Assembly (NCBI RefSeq): GCF_002777965.1
Contig: NZ_NGVR01000014.1
Span: 23,302 to 87,301 of the forward strand
Length of the DNA stretch: 64,000 nucleotides
Reading direction: 5' to 3'
DNA from: Proteus columbae
Lineage (GTDB): Bacteria > Pseudomonadota > Gammaproteobacteria > Enterobacterales > Enterobacteriaceae
Part shown: positions 40,141 to 49,871 of the stretch, piece by piece
How the letters are laid out: every line of letters starts with the position of its first letter
How positions within the stretch are numbered: the stretch's first letter is position 1
The notes under the pieces: generated by a model
The model's database searches: none
What the model was told of the DNA's origin: nothing
Seen by the model: only the letters and a program-made list of their open reading frames with translations
Made by a program: the position numbers and the translations under genes

Positions 40141-40872
40141 ATGCGTATTCCTCGCATTTATCATCCAGAACCACTCACAGCAGGCACTCAAACAGCATTA
40201 GATGAAGAAGCATCTAATCATGTTGGGCGTGTATTAAGAATGTCTACTGGGCAAAAACTGGCACTGTTTGATGGTTCAAATCAGGTATTTGATGCTGAAA
40301 TCATAGAAAGCACAAAAAAGTCAGTCACTGTGCAAATTAATGAAGGCATTGTTGATGATAAAGAATCCCCTCTCGACCTCCATTTAGGGCAAGTACTTTC
40401 ACGGGGCGAGAAAATGGAGTTTACTATTCAAAAATCAGTTGAGTTAGGTGTTAATACTATCACTCCGCTGATCTCAGAACGCTGTGGTGTTAAACTTGAC
40501 CCTAGCCGTTTAGAGAAAAAACATCAGCAATGGCAAAAAATTATTATCTCGGCATGTGAGCAATGTGGCAGGAATAGCATCCCACAATTAATGCCGGTGA
40601 TGTCATTAGAAGAATGGTGTGCTCAAGATGATGGCAGTTTAAAACTCAATTTACATCCTAGGGCTAGCCAAAGTATTAATACCTTACCCTTACCGGTTAA
40701 AAAAGTGCGCTTATTGATTGGCCCTGAGGGCGGACTTTCTCCTGAAGAAATCGCCATGACAGCAGAGCACCATTTTACTGATATTTTATTAGGTCCTCGT
40801 GTATTAAGAACTGAAACAACAGCACTCACCGCAATCACCGCTTTGCAGGTTCGGTTCGGCGATCTGGGATAA
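40141..40872 (+). CDS. rsmE: 16S rRNA m3U1498 methyltransferase
   Basis: SPOUT-class enzyme that methylates N3 of U1498 in helix 44 of 16S rRNA, on the assembled small subunit. It has 243 residues: an N-terminal PUA-like domain ([20 protein letters not shown]) and a C-terminal trefoil-knot domain with [13 protein letters not shown] near 190 and [16 protein letters not shown] near 218. It is followed 10 bp later by gshB, as in E. coli. Confidence 0.96.
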   Translation: MRIPRIYHPEPLTAGTQTALDEEASNHVGRVLRMSTGQKLALFDGSNQVFDAEIIESTKKSVTVQINEGIVDDKESPLDLHLGQVLSRGEKMEFTIQKSVELGVNTITPLISERCGVKLDPSRLEKKHQQWQKIIISACEQCGRNSIPQLMPVMSLEEWCAQDDGSLKLNLHPRASQSINTLPLPVKKVRLLIGPEGGLSPEEIAMTAEHHFTDILLGPRVLRTETTALTAITALQVRFGDLG

Positions 40873-40882
40873 AGGAGAAGTA

Positions 40883-41839
40883 ATGATTAAATTAGGTATT
40901 GTGATGGATCCAATTTCATCCATCAAAATCAAAAAAGACACCAGCTTTGCCATGCTATTAGAAGCGCAACGTCGTGGCTGGGAAATTCATTATATGGAGA
41001 TGAACGATCTTTACCTACACCAAGGTGAAGCACGCGCTCACACTCGTTTACTCAGCGTAGAAGAAAACCCAGAAAAATGGTTTGAGTTTGGCCAAGAGCA
41101 GGATATTGCTTTAGGTGAGCTAGATACTATTTTAATGCGTAAAGATCCGCCTTTTGATACCGAATTTATCTACGCAACCTATATTTTAGAACGCGCTGAA
41201 GATATGGGAACGCTGATAGTTAATAAGCCACAAAGCTTACGTGACTGTAATGAAAAACTCTTTACTGCATGGTTCCCAACATTAACACCAGATACATTAG
41301 TCACTCGTGAAGCTAAGCATTTACGTGCTTTCCATGAAAAACATGGTGATGTTATTTTCAAACCACTAGATGGTATGGGTGGTGCATCAATCTTCCGCTT
41401 GAAAAAAGATGATCCAAACGTAGGTGTTATTATTGAAACATTGACAGAACATGGTCATCGTTTCTGTATGGCACAAAATTTCCTACCTGAAATTGTTAAC
41501 GGCGACAAACGTATTCTTGTTGTTGATGGCGAACCTGTGCCTTATTGCTTAGCTCGAATTCCTGCAAAAGGTGAAACTCGAGGCAACTTAGCTGCTGGTG
41601 GTCGTGGAGAAGCACGCCCATTAACAGAAAGTGATTGGGCAATTGCGCGCCAAATTGCACCTATTCTTAAACAAAAAGGCCTTATTTTTGTCGGATTAGA
41701 TGTTATTGGCGATCGTTTAACAGAGATTAACGTTACAAGCCCAACATGTGCGCGTGAAATTGAAGCAGCTTATCCTGATGTTTCTATTACAGGTATGTTA
41801 ATGGATGCTATTGAAGTACGCTTAAACAAGAAAAACTAA
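40883..41839 (+). CDS. gshB: Glutathione synthetase
   Basis: ATP-grasp ligase joining gamma-glutamylcysteine and glycine, second step of glutathione synthesis. It has 318 residues. Segments GIVMDPISSIKIKKDTSFAML, MRKDPPFDTEFIYATYILE, FKPLDGMGGASIFR (nucleotide-binding loop near 152) and EINVTSPTCAREIE near 280 are diagnostic. AAAGGAGAAG precedes the ATG. Confidence 0.97.
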   Translation: MIKLGIVMDPISSIKIKKDTSFAMLLEAQRRGWEIHYMEMNDLYLHQGEARAHTRLLSVEENPEKWFEFGQEQDIALGELDTILMRKDPPFDTEFIYATYILERAEDMGTLIVNKPQSLRDCNEKLFTAWFPTLTPDTLVTREAKHLRAFHEKHGDVIFKPLDGMGGASIFRLKKDDPNVGVIIETLTEHGHRFCMAQNFLPEIVNGDKRILVVDGEPVPYCLARIPAKGETRGNLAAGGRGEARPLTESDWAIARQIAPILKQKGLIFVGLDVIGDRLTEINVTSPTCAREIEAAYPDVSITGMLMDAIEVRLNKKN

Positions 41840-41875
41840 CTTTTAAACACTGAGATTAAAGGGTTTAAAAGTATG

Positions 41876-41950
41876 AACCTAGCCCCCACATATTAATCAA
41901 TAAGCGGTATACATTAAGAAATACAATGTATAAAAGGGCTAGGTTTTTTA
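41876..41950 (+). terminator. Two-tier terminator hairpin after gshB
   Basis: Outer stem AACCTAGCCC (41876-41885) / GGGCTAGGTT (41936-41945) followed by TTTTTTA. An inner perfect stem TATACATT/AATGTATA (41908-41932) sits in the loop. It lies between gshB and yqgE. Confidence 0.8.
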
Positions 41951-41981
41951 ATAAAAATGATCAGGGAACAGTACTACTATT

Positions 41982-42545
41982 ATGAATTTACTTAACCATT
42001 TTCTTATTGCTATGCCTTCATTAAGCGATCCGTTATTTGAACGCTCGGTCGTCTATGTTTGCGAACATAATGAAAACGGTGCGATGGGCTTAATTATTAA
42101 TAAACCTATCGAAGATATCTCTGTGGAAGGTGTATTAGATCAACTGGAAATTTTTTCGACTGATAGAGACGAAGCGATTAGCTTACAAAAACCTGTGATG
42201 TCAGGAGGCCCAGTTGCAGAAGAACATGGTTTTATCTTGCATACTCCAGTTTCAGGTTTTAGTTCTAGCATCAAAATTAGTGACAGCACAATGATCACAA
42301 CTTCCAAAGATGTATTAGAAACCTTAGGCACAGCAAGACAACCAGAAAAAACATTAGTCTCTCTCGGTTATTCTAGTTGGGAACAAGGCCAATTAGAGAA
42401 AGAAATTTTAGAAAATAGCTGGCTAACAGTTGAAGCCTCACCTCAAATTATTTTTGATACCCCTATTGCTGAACGTTGGCATAAAGCCGCTGAATTAATT
42501 GGGATTAATATCCACACCATTTCACCAATAGCGGGTCATGCATAA
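41982..42545 (+). CDS. yqgE: UPF0301 protein YqgE
   Basis: 187-residue member of the DUF179/AlgH family, of uncertain molecular function. [40 protein letters not shown] is the family N-terminus. The stop overlaps the ruvX start by one base (TAATG), so the two are coupled. The order gshB-yqgE-ruvX is standard in gammaproteobacteria. Confidence 0.95.
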   Translation: MNLLNHFLIAMPSLSDPLFERSVVYVCEHNENGAMGLIINKPIEDISVEGVLDQLEIFSTDRDEAISLQKPVMSGGPVAEEHGFILHTPVSGFSSSIKISDSTMITTSKDVLETLGTARQPEKTLVSLGYSSWEQGQLEKEILENSWLTVEASPQIIFDTPIAERWHKAAELIGINIHTISPIAGHA

Positions 42546-42964
42546 TGTCAAACAGAACGGTAATGGGCTTTGATTTCGGCACTAAAAGCATTGGCGCAGC
42601 TATCGGTCAAGAAATTACAGGAACTGCAAGACCTTTAGCCTCATTTAAAGCAAAGGATGGTATTCCTGATTGGACTCAAATCGAAAAAATCATAAAAGAG
42701 TGGCAACCTGATTTAGTGGTAGTCGGCTTACCTCTTAATATGGATGGCACCGAACAGTTAGTCACAACTCAAGCTAAAAAGTTTGCTAATCGCCTTCATG
42801 GTCGATTTGGTGTACAAATTGCGTTGCATGATGAACGCCTTAGCACCGTAGAAGCTCGCGCTCATCTTTTTGAACGTGGTGGTTACCGTTCTTTAAATAA
42901 AGGAAGTGTAGATGCAGCATCTGCCGTCATTATTCTTGAAAGCTGGTTTGAACAGCAATTCTAA
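42545..42964 (+). CDS. ruvX: RuvX/YqgF, RNase H-fold nuclease in rRNA processing
   Basis: 139-residue RNase H-like protein; E. coli YqgF takes part in 16S rRNA 5' end maturation. The acidic active-site motif is in [15 protein letters not shown] (Asp near residue 10), with further acidic sites in [13 protein letters not shown] and [10 protein letters not shown]. It is co-translated with yqgE. It is convergent with yggR. Confidence 0.95.
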   Translation: MSNRTVMGFDFGTKSIGAAIGQEITGTARPLASFKAKDGIPDWTQIEKIIKEWQPDLVVVGLPLNMDGTEQLVTTQAKKFANRLHGRFGVQIALHDERLSTVEARAHLFERGGYRSLNKGSVDAASAVIILESWFEQQF

Positions 42965-43012
42965 AAAATAGATTCTACCTCATGCTCCCAACCTATTTTT
43001 ACTTATAAGTTA

Positions 43013-44017
43013 TCACTCAGCTTGAATTAAACCTTCATGTTGGCGTTGCTGCCGACTTAACATGAAGGTTTGCATACCGTATTCACTACCTGTTTGCATT
43101 AATGTTGTCACTTGGTGGTATTTACCTTCTCTTATAAGATGCGAAATACCCTGCGTAACCTGCATTATTTCAAATAATGCCACACGCCCACCTTCCGTTG
43201 AAGGCACTAACTCTTGTGAAATTATCGCCCTTAAACTGCACGCTAATTGTGATGAAATCCATTGTCGCTCATTACCTGTAAATACATTAGTTACGCGCTC
43301 AAGCGTTTGTGCCGCTCCTTGAGTATGCAATGTTGCCAGCACTAAATGCCCTGTTTCAGCTGCCGTTAATGCCAACTGAATACTTTGTGCATCTCTTAAT
43401 TCACCCAACATAATGACATCTGGATCTTGGCGTAGAGCGCTTTTTATTGCATTTGCAGTATGTTGAACATCTCGCCCTATTTCCCTTTGCTGTACAATGC
43501 TTTGCTTATTGCTATGAATAAATTCAATAGGATCTTCTAATGTCAAAATATGCTGACGTTGATATTGGTTTAAATGGTTGATCATTGCAGCTAATGTCGA
43601 TGATTTTCCACTTCCTGTTGCGCCAGTCACTAAAATAAGTCCATGAGAATAATTATCTAATAACGCTGAAACCGACTTAGGTACTCGAAGTTTATCTAAA
43701 GAAGGAATTTGTGTTTCAATTATTCTTAATGCTGCTGAAACACCTTGTTGTTGGCGAAATAAATTAACACGAAGTCGTTGCCCACAAGACAGCGTAAGTG
43801 CTGTATCAACTTGTCCTTCATGCGCAAAAGTTTGCTTTTGAGCATCACTCAAAAAAGGACTGAGCCACGTTAGTAGACTATCAGAAGTGATAGGTTTACA
43901 TTGATTTTGTTGATAAAGTATTCCATTGATCCGCAATCGAGGTACATCACCACAACAAAGGTGCAGATCCGAAGCGTTATGCTTTACACTATATGCAATT
44001 AAATTTTCCATTTTCAT
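43013..44017 (-). CDS. yggR: PilT-like ATPase YggR
   Basis: Hexameric secretion-type ATPase related to the type IV pilus retraction motor PilT. I choose the ATG at 44017 (MKMENLIAYSVKHNASDLHL), with AGGAG 8 nt upstream, giving 334 residues; a longer frame begins at 44080 inside yggS. Walker A GATGSGKSS near 126, the Asp box TLEDPIEF near 153, Walker B DVIMLGELRD near 190 and the His box TGHLVLATLHT near 215 are all present. No pilus structural genes adjoin. It is divergent from yggS with only 21 bp between start codons. Confidence 0.93.
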   Translation of the reverse strand: MKMENLIAYSVKHNASDLHLCCGDVPRLRINGILYQQNQCKPITSDSLLTWLSPFLSDAQKQTFAHEGQVDTALTLSCGQRLRVNLFRQQQGVSAALRIIETQIPSLDKLRVPKSVSALLDNYSHGLILVTGATGSGKSSTLAAMINHLNQYQRQHILTLEDPIEFIHSNKQSIVQQREIGRDVQHTANAIKSALRQDPDVIMLGELRDAQSIQLALTAAETGHLVLATLHTQGAAQTLERVTNVFTGNERQWISSQLACSLRAIISQELVPSTEGGRVALFEIMQVTQGISHLIREGKYHQVTTLMQTGSEYGMQTFMLSRQQRQHEGLIQAE

Positions 44018-44038
44018 CTTATTATCTCCTGAGTTGCC

Positions 44039-44737
44039 ATGAATACTATTAAACAGAATCTCGTCAATGTCAGGTCTCACATTGACACAGCAGCGCAGAA
44101 ATGCGGCCGTTCTTCAGAAGAAATAACACTACTTGCAGTGAGTAAAACAAAACCTGCGAGTGACATCGAAAAAGCAATAGCATGTGGACAAACTGAATTT
44201 GGTGAAAACTATGTCCAAGAAGGTGTTGATAAAATCCATTATTTTGCTAATAACCATGCCTTAGTTTGGCACTTTATCGGCCCTTTACAGTCAAATAAAA
44301 CACGCCTAGTTGCTGAGAATTTCGATTGGTGTCATACCATTGATAGATTAAAAATCGCTCAAAGATTGAGTGACCAACGTCCTGACTCATTGCCACCATT
44401 AAATGTACTTATTCAAATAAATATCAGTGATGAAAATAGTAAATCAGGTATTAATCTGACTGAGCTTGATGGGTTAGCAGCACAAATTTCTATTCTTTCA
44501 GGCATTAAATTACGCGGATTAATGGCTATTCCAGCACCTGAAAGCAGGTATGAAAAACAAGTTGAAGTGTTAGAAAAAATGCATCTCGCATTTAAGCAAT
44601 TACAATCTCAATATCCCAATATAGATACGTTATCTATGGGAATGACGAGTGATATGGAAGCAGCTATTGCTTGTGGTTCAACACTCGTTCGTATTGGTAC
44701 AGCAATTTTTGGCGCAAGAGATTACGCGACTAAGTAA
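44039..44737 (+). CDS. yggS: Pyridoxal phosphate homeostasis protein YggS
   Basis: PLP-binding alanine-racemase-like barrel without known catalysis; loss in E. coli disturbs vitamin B6 and amino acid pools. It has 232 residues. The PLP Lys is in LLAVSKTKPASDIEKA near residue 36. FGENYVQE and the phosphate-binding SMGMTSDMEAAI...RIGTAIFG are clear. Followed by proC 14 bp later. Confidence 0.95.
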   Translation: MNTIKQNLVNVRSHIDTAAQKCGRSSEEITLLAVSKTKPASDIEKAIACGQTEFGENYVQEGVDKIHYFANNHALVWHFIGPLQSNKTRLVAENFDWCHTIDRLKIAQRLSDQRPDSLPPLNVLIQINISDENSKSGINLTELDGLAAQISILSGIKLRGLMAIPAPESRYEKQVEVLEKMHLAFKQLQSQYPNIDTLSMGMTSDMEAAIACGSTLVRIGTAIFGARDYATK

Positions 44738-44751
44738 AAATAGAGGTTTAT

Positions 44752-45570
44752 ATGGAACATCGTAACATCGCTTTTATTGGCGCTGGAAATATGGCTCATG
44801 CCATTATTGTAGGGTTGGTTCAAGGTGGATATCCAGCACATAAGATAACCGTCAGCTCACCTTCTGCCGTTCGCCGTGAACCTTTAGAGAAAGAGTTTGG
44901 TATTTATAGCACTAATGACAATATTGATGCCGTTCAAAAAGCAGATGTTATTGTACTGGCAGTAAAACCACAAATGATGGAAGAAGTATGTAAGCCTTTA
45001 CAAAATATCGCCATGAGTAAAAAATTAGTCCTTACTATCGCCGCTGGCATTCCTGCCACTCGTTATAACGACTATTTTGCGACTCAATTACAGCTTGTTC
45101 GCATCATGCCAAATACTCCGGCATTAGTAGGTAAAGGCTTAAGCGGTATGTTTGCGCACAATTCACTTTCATCTCAAGATAAACAGTTTGCAGACAAATT
45201 AATGAAAAGTGTCGGAACAACTGTTTGGGTAGAGCAAGAATCTGCCATCAATGATATTATCGCCGTTGCTGGTAGTGCACCCGCTTATTTCTTCTTGTTT
45301 ATGGAATCAATGCAACAAGAAGCCGAACGTTTAGGTTTTTCACCTGAAGTAGCAAGAGCTATTGTGCAACAAGCCGCAAGTGGTTCTACCGCCTTAGCTG
45401 AGAAACAACATATGTTACCTTTCTCAACTTTACGCGAGCAAGTAACATCAAAAGGTGGAACGACAGCTGCCGCACTTATGCAGTTTTATGAAGGTAAATT
45501 ACCTGAAAACGTCGCTTCTGCCATGCAAGCTGCGATTAAACGTGCGCAAGAAATGGAAAAACAATTTTAA
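44752..45570 (+). CDS. proC: Pyrroline-5-carboxylate reductase
   Basis: Last step of proline synthesis, using NAD(P)H. It has 272 residues. The N-terminal Rossmann motif is IGAGNMAHAIIVGL; VRIMPNTPALVGKG and the C-terminal TSKGGTTAAAL with dimer helices are diagnostic. It completes the pathway begun by proBA at 10300-12670. GAGG precedes the ATG. Confidence 0.97.
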   Translation: MEHRNIAFIGAGNMAHAIIVGLVQGGYPAHKITVSSPSAVRREPLEKEFGIYSTNDNIDAVQKADVIVLAVKPQMMEEVCKPLQNIAMSKKLVLTIAAGIPATRYNDYFATQLQLVRIMPNTPALVGKGLSGMFAHNSLSSQDKQFADKLMKSVGTTVWVEQESAINDIIAVAGSAPAYFFLFMESMQQEAERLGFSPEVARAIVQQAASGSTALAEKQHMLPFSTLREQVTSKGGTTAAALMQFYEGKLPENVASAMQAAIKRAQEMEKQF

Positions 45571-45588
45571 TTTCATCAGGGCCAACTA

Positions 45589-46146
45589 ATGAATTTTTTA
45601 AATTTCGTCATTCTGACTCTTCTTCAACTCTACACATCCGTACTTCTATTACGTGTTTGGATGCAATGTGTCAGAGCTGATTTTTATAATCCTTTTTCAC
45701 AATTTATCGTCAAGATCACACAGCCAATTGTTCGCCCATTAAGAAGTGTTATTCCTTCTATTGGCCCTATTGATACCGCTTCAGTCTTATTAGCCTATAT
45801 CCTCATTCTGCTTGGTATTATTATTCCATCTTACTTATCTGGGACATCTATTCCTTTCTCTTTAATGTTCCCATTTGCCTTTATTGAACTGCTCACAGCA
45901 GCAGGTAAGATAATTTTCTGGTTGATCATTATTCGCGCAATCCTTAGCTGGGTAAGTCAAGGTCGTAATCCAATTGATCACCTTTTATTTCAATTAACAG
46001 AACCTTTAATGGCACCAATTCGTCGTGTAATTCCGGCGATGGGCGGTTTAGATTTCTCTGCAATGATTGTTATTCTTGTGCTTTACGCCCTGAATTATCT
46101 ACGTGTAGACGTTTTACAATGGCTACTTAGCGTAACGCTTTACTAA
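45589..46146 (+). CDS. yggT: YggT family membrane protein
   Basis: Inner-membrane protein with 185 residues and two homologous YGGT repeats. The first has LLLRVWMQC...[25 protein letters not shown], the second [11 protein letters not shown]...[23 protein letters not shown]. Each has about two membrane helices. Function is unclear, with links to osmotic or K+ stress in relatives. Located between proC and rdgB as in E. coli. Confidence 0.94.
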   Translation: MNFLNFVILTLLQLYTSVLLLRVWMQCVRADFYNPFSQFIVKITQPIVRPLRSVIPSIGPIDTASVLLAYILILLGIIIPSYLSGTSIPFSLMFPFAFIELLTAAGKIIFWLIIIRAILSWVSQGRNPIDHLLFQLTEPLMAPIRRVIPAMGGLDFSAMIVILVLYALNYLRVDVLQWLLSVTLY

Positions 46147-46157
46147 GGATAACTCGT

Positions 46158-46751
46158 ATGCAAAAAGTCGTTCTCGCAACAGGAAATCCAGGAAAGGTCA
46201 AAGAGCTAGCCTCTTTGCTTTCTGATTTTGGTTTAGATATTGTTGCTCAAACTGAACTGGGTGTTGATTCAGTGGAAGAAACAGGCTTAACTTTTGTTGA
46301 AAACGCGCTAATCAAAGCACGTCATGCTGCAAAAGTGACAGGCCTTCCAGCCATTGCTGATGATTCAGGTATTTCGGTAGATGCTTTAGGCGGTGCTCCG
46401 GGTATTTACTCAGCACGCTATGCAGGTATTGATGCAAGTGATCAGCAAAATCTGGATAAATTGCTTGATGCAATGAAAGATGTACCCGCTGAAAAACGCC
46501 AAGCTCAATTTAACTGCGTGTTAGTGTATATGCGCCATGAAAACGATCCAACCCCTCTCATTTTCCACGGTATTTGGCAAGGTGTGTTAAGCACCGAAAT
46601 GCACGGTGAAGGGGGCTTTGGCTACGATCCTATTTTCTTTGTTCCTGAATTAAATTGTACGGCTGCGCAATTAACTAAAGAGCAAAAAAATCAGCATTCG
46701 CATCGTGGTAAAGCACTTAAATTAATGTTGGATGCCCTTAAGAATGCTTAA
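46158..46751 (+). CDS. rdgB: XTP/dITP diphosphatase RdgB
   Basis: House-cleaning pyrophosphatase that removes non-canonical purine nucleotides. It has 197 residues: N-terminal [17 protein letters not shown], then [37 protein letters not shown] and the C-terminal [14 protein letters not shown] precedes the ATG. Its end overlaps the hemW start by 8 bp. Confidence 0.97.
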   Translation: MQKVVLATGNPGKVKELASLLSDFGLDIVAQTELGVDSVEETGLTFVENALIKARHAAKVTGLPAIADDSGISVDALGGAPGIYSARYAGIDASDQQNLDKLLDAMKDVPAEKRQAQFNCVLVYMRHENDPTPLIFHGIWQGVLSTEMHGEGGFGYDPIFFVPELNCTAAQLTKEQKNQHSHRGKALKLMLDALKNA

Positions 46752-47874
46752 GTTGCCCCCATTAAGTTTATATATTCATATTCCTTGGTGTGTACAAAAA
46801 TGCCCTTATTGTGATTTCAACTCTCACACCTTAAAGGGTGAAGTACCACATCAGGAATATGTGCAACATTTACTCAATGACTTAGATGCCGATCTTATTC
46901 ACGTTGGCTCCCGTGAAGTGCAAACCATATTTATTGGTGGCGGTACACCTAGCTTATTAAGCGCTGAGTCAATGGCTGATTTACTCTATGGTGTGAAAGA
47001 GCGCATTGCTGTTAGCCCTAATGCAGAAATTACTATGGAAGCAAATCCAGGAACCGTAGAAGCTGAACGCTTTGCTGGATTTCAACGTGCGGGTGTAAAT
47101 CGTATTTCTATTGGTGTGCAAAGTTTTGGTAACGATAAGCTTATTCGCCTAGGGCGCATTCATGATGCTGATGAAGCTAAAAATGCGGCTCGTTTAGCCA
47201 AAGAATTAGGCTTACGTAGCTTTAATTTAGATTTAATGCATGGATTGCCAGACCAATCATTATCTCAAGCGCTTTCGGATTTACAGCAAGCAATAGAGTT
47301 ATCTCCACCGCATTTGTCTTGGTATCAATTAACCATTGAACCCAATACGCAATTTGGTTCACGTCCACCTAAATTACCTGATGACGATATGCTGTGGGAT
47401 ATTTTCTCAGAAGGCGATAAATTACTAACAGCAGCAGGTTATCAACAATATGAAACATCAGCATATTGCAAACCGGGCTTTCAGTGTGAGCACAACTTAA
47501 ACTATTGGCGTTTTGGTGATTATTTAGGTATCGGTTGTGGTGCTCATGGAAAAATAAGTTTTGAAGATGGTCGCATAATGCGAACAGTAAAAACCAAGCA
47601 CCCTAAAGGTTTTATGGAAGGTCGTTATCTCCACCAGCAAAATTTTGTTGATAATGATGACCGTCCATTTGAATTTTTTATGAACCGTTTTCGCCTATTG
47701 GAAGCATTTCCAAGACAAGATTTCAGCGATTATACGGGGCTTGCCGAAGAGATTATTCGCCATCAAATAGATGAAGCGCTAGCATTGGGTTATATCAGTG
47801 AAACAGAAACGCACTGGCAAATAACCCCTCACGGTAAGCTATTTTTAAATTCATTACTTGAACTATTTCTTTAA
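46744..47874 (+). CDS. hemW: Heme chaperone HemW (radical SAM)
   Basis: Radical SAM-family heme-binding protein; E. coli YggW/HemW is reported to insert heme into respiratory enzymes and lacks coproporphyrinogen oxidase activity. I choose the ATG at 46744 ([16 protein letters not shown]), as in E. coli, giving 376 residues; the frame begins at 46732. The cluster motif CVQKCPYC lies near residues 16-23. GGGTPSLL and the [20 protein letters not shown] segment are conserved. Confidence 0.95.
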   Translation: MLKLPPLSLYIHIPWCVQKCPYCDFNSHTLKGEVPHQEYVQHLLNDLDADLIHVGSREVQTIFIGGGTPSLLSAESMADLLYGVKERIAVSPNAEITMEANPGTVEAERFAGFQRAGVNRISIGVQSFGNDKLIRLGRIHDADEAKNAARLAKELGLRSFNLDLMHGLPDQSLSQALSDLQQAIELSPPHLSWYQLTIEPNTQFGSRPPKLPDDDMLWDIFSEGDKLLTAAGYQQYETSAYCKPGFQCEHNLNYWRFGDYLGIGCGAHGKISFEDGRIMRTVKTKHPKGFMEGRYLHQQNFVDNDDRPFEFFMNRFRLLEAFPRQDFSDYTGLAEEIIRHQIDEALALGYISETETHWQITPHGKLFLNSLLELFL

Positions 47875-47900
47875 TATTGCTGATTTCAAATAGCTAACTT

Positions 47901-47952
47901 AAAAAATACCCATACTGTATTCAGTTCAATTCACAATATGGGTATTTTTTTA
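47901..47952. terminator. Bidirectional terminator between hemW and the binding-protein gene
   Basis: Perfect 14-bp stem AAAAAATACCCATA (47901-47914) / TATGGGTATTTTTT (47937-47950), 22-nt loop. Serves both convergent genes. Confidence 0.88.
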
Positions 47953-47987
47953 TTTATGATGAAGCTATTTAAACGATCATAGAAATC

Positions 47988-48938
47988 TTAGAGTGCGCTT
48001 TCTACTGCTTCAATCTGCTTAGTTAAGCTATCTAATCCACCGCCAGAGAGATACCAAAGATCTGCTTGCAGATAAACAATATCGCCATTTTTATAAGCCG
48101 ATGTTGTTTTTACTTCATTATTTTCAAAGGTGGCTTTCTCTAATTTACCTGCACCAATCGCTTCACTGCGGTCGATAATAAAAATCACATCAGGATTTAC
48201 TTTCGCGATCATTTCAGAGGTAACGACACGACGTTTACCTTTATCTTCTTCAGCAACTGGCGGTAATTCAGCTCTCTTCACTTTAACCACATCATAAACA
48301 ACACTTTGGTTATTTGGCATCAAATTACCAGCATTATGCAGTAATACTAAAACTTTTTTATCAGACTCTGCTGCTTTTTTCTGAGCTTGCTCAATAACAG
48401 TATTTAACTTAGCAATTTGCTCTTGTGTCGCTTGCTGTTTATCAAATAATTCACCTAATAACTTGATGTTTGACTCAACAGAATTGAGATAATTAGCACT
48501 ATTAGTTCCTAAATTAACAGTAGGTGCAATTTTCGCTAAAGCCTCATAAGACGCGCCTTGACGACCTGTAATAATAATTAAATCTGGTTTAATCTCGGCT
48601 AATTTTTCTAAGTCAGGCGCTTTCATACCACCGACATTAGCAACGTTACTTGCAATACTTCCTTTAATATAAGCAGGTGCATTACCTAACGGTAACCCTA
48701 CCACTTTATCGGCTAAACCTAACTGAACTAATGAATCATATAAACCAAAATCAAATAGAACAACTTTTGAAGGGTTCTTAGTAACCGACGTTTCACCCAA
48801 CAGGTGTTTAATCACCATTTTGTCATTCTGCTGACTAATAACTTGGTTAGGTTGGTATTCGATTGGCGTTTTGCTTAACGCTGAGAAACTCGTTACAGAA
48901 AGGATAGATGCGATAACTAAAGGAAGGATCTTCTTCAT
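47988..48938 (-). CDS. Siderophore-type periplasmic binding protein (FatB/CeuE-like)
   Basis: Substrate-binding component of an ABC importer for ferric siderophores. It has 316 residues with a signal peptide (cleavage near SALS, about residue 22) and no lipobox Cys. The two-lobe family pattern is seen: VVLFDFGLYDSLVQLGLADKVVGLP, PDLEKLAEIKPDLIIITGR, and C-terminal VNPDVIFIIDRSEAIG with YLQADLWYLSGGG. No permease or ATPase gene adjoins, so its partners must be elsewhere. A Fur-like box lies upstream at 49011-49029. Confidence 0.9.
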   Translation of the reverse strand: MKKILPLVIASILSVTSFSALSKTPIEYQPNQVISQQNDKMVIKHLLGETSVTKNPSKVVLFDFGLYDSLVQLGLADKVVGLPLGNAPAYIKGSIASNVANVGGMKAPDLEKLAEIKPDLIIITGRQGASYEALAKIAPTVNLGTNSANYLNSVESNIKLLGELFDKQQATQEQIAKLNTVIEQAQKKAAESDKKVLVLLHNAGNLMPNNQSVVYDVVKVKRAELPPVAEEDKGKRRVVTSEMIAKVNPDVIFIIDRSEAIGAGKLEKATFENNEVKTTSAYKNGDIVYLQADLWYLSGGGLDSLTKQIEAVESAL

Positions 48939-49010
48939 TAATTTTGCCCTGTTTAAGTGGAATACTCAAACAGGGCATTCTAAACAGCTCCTCTTACAAG
49001 TCAATTGAAT

Positions 49011-49029
49011 AAGAATGATTTTCATTATT
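49011..49029 (-). promoter_or_regulatory. Fur box upstream of the siderophore-binding protein
   Basis: Minus-strand AATAATGAAAATCATTCTT matches the 19-bp Fur consensus at 15 positions by my count. It is about 70 bp before the start codon. Confidence 0.8.
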
Positions 49030-49111
49030 AATTTCAATTATTGTGAGTCTGCCATTTATAAAGCTCATTAATTATCCGGTTAATAACCCAAACATTCGAG
49101 AGAAAGAGCAG

Positions 49112-49849
49112 CTACTTTTTTAATGCATTAATTAATTCAACACGTTGATTTTCCATTTGCGTGATTTTGCTACAAGCTTGCTGACCAAATTGAGTAAATG
49201 CAGCTTCTTGCTGCTTCCACTCCTGATCTATAATCTTTTGGAAACCATCTAAGCTTCCTAATAATCCGCCTAAGGCTTTTTTACTGTCGCCACCTGCGGC
49301 TGCTAATAACTGCTTTTTACCTAATTCATTAATGCTGTCTTGCAACATACCACCAAGGCTACTTTCTACGATCTCACGGCCTTTGGCTTCTACTTCTTTA
49401 ATAGCTTGAGAATGGAACGTGATGTTATTCGGTTCTATGCTGACCACTCTATCCATTTGCTGATTAAGATCTTTCTCTAATCGACTTAATCTATTGAGGA
49501 TATTGCTTTCTTTACCAAAAGCTTCAATGACTACTTTATCAAGCACTTTGCGAGAATCTTGCAGTTTTACACCAGTTTCCGTTCTTAACCAAGGTACGTC
49601 TCGTCTTACTGTAGCTTGATATTTTTTTGCTAATTCTTGTTGTTGTGGTGTCAATGTGGCACTTTTTTCATTTTGAAATAATGTACCGTCAGGATAAATC
49701 ACCATTAAACCATGTGAACCTGCAACTTCAACAAATTCAGAAGTTATGCGTAAATCATCTTTTGGTATTACAGCACAATCAAAACTTGGTGATGCATTTG
49801 CTGTACCCGCAATAAAAAATAGTGTGACAGCAATCTTTCTTAAATTCAT
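49112..49849 (-). CDS. yggN: DUF2884 family exported protein YggN
   Basis: 245 residues with a signal peptide (cleavage near GTANA, residue 19); periplasmic protein of unknown function. It matches E. coli YggN in the N-terminal DCAVIPKDDLRIT segment, LTPQQQELAKKYQATVRRDVPWL and GGMLQDSINELGKK. Two Cys (mature N-terminus and QQACSKI near the C-terminus) could form a disulfide. In E. coli yggN is directly beside yggL; here glsB is between them. Confidence 0.9.
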   Translation of the reverse strand: MNLRKIAVTLFFIAGTANASPSFDCAVIPKDDLRITSEFVEVAGSHGLMVIYPDGTLFQNEKSATLTPQQQELAKKYQATVRRDVPWLRTETGVKLQDSRKVLDKVVIEAFGKESNILNRLSRLEKDLNQQMDRVVSIEPNNITFHSQAIKEVEAKGREIVESSLGGMLQDSINELGKKQLLAAAGGDSKKALGGLLGSLDGFQKIIDQEWKQQEAAFTQFGQQACSKITQMENQRVELINALKK

Positions 49850-49871
49850 AACAACGCTCCTGAAAACACAC

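Noticed and set aside
39946..40191. 81-codon frame on the minus strand overlapping the rsmE start
   Set aside because: Antisense to the rsmE start and leader; no recognisable product.
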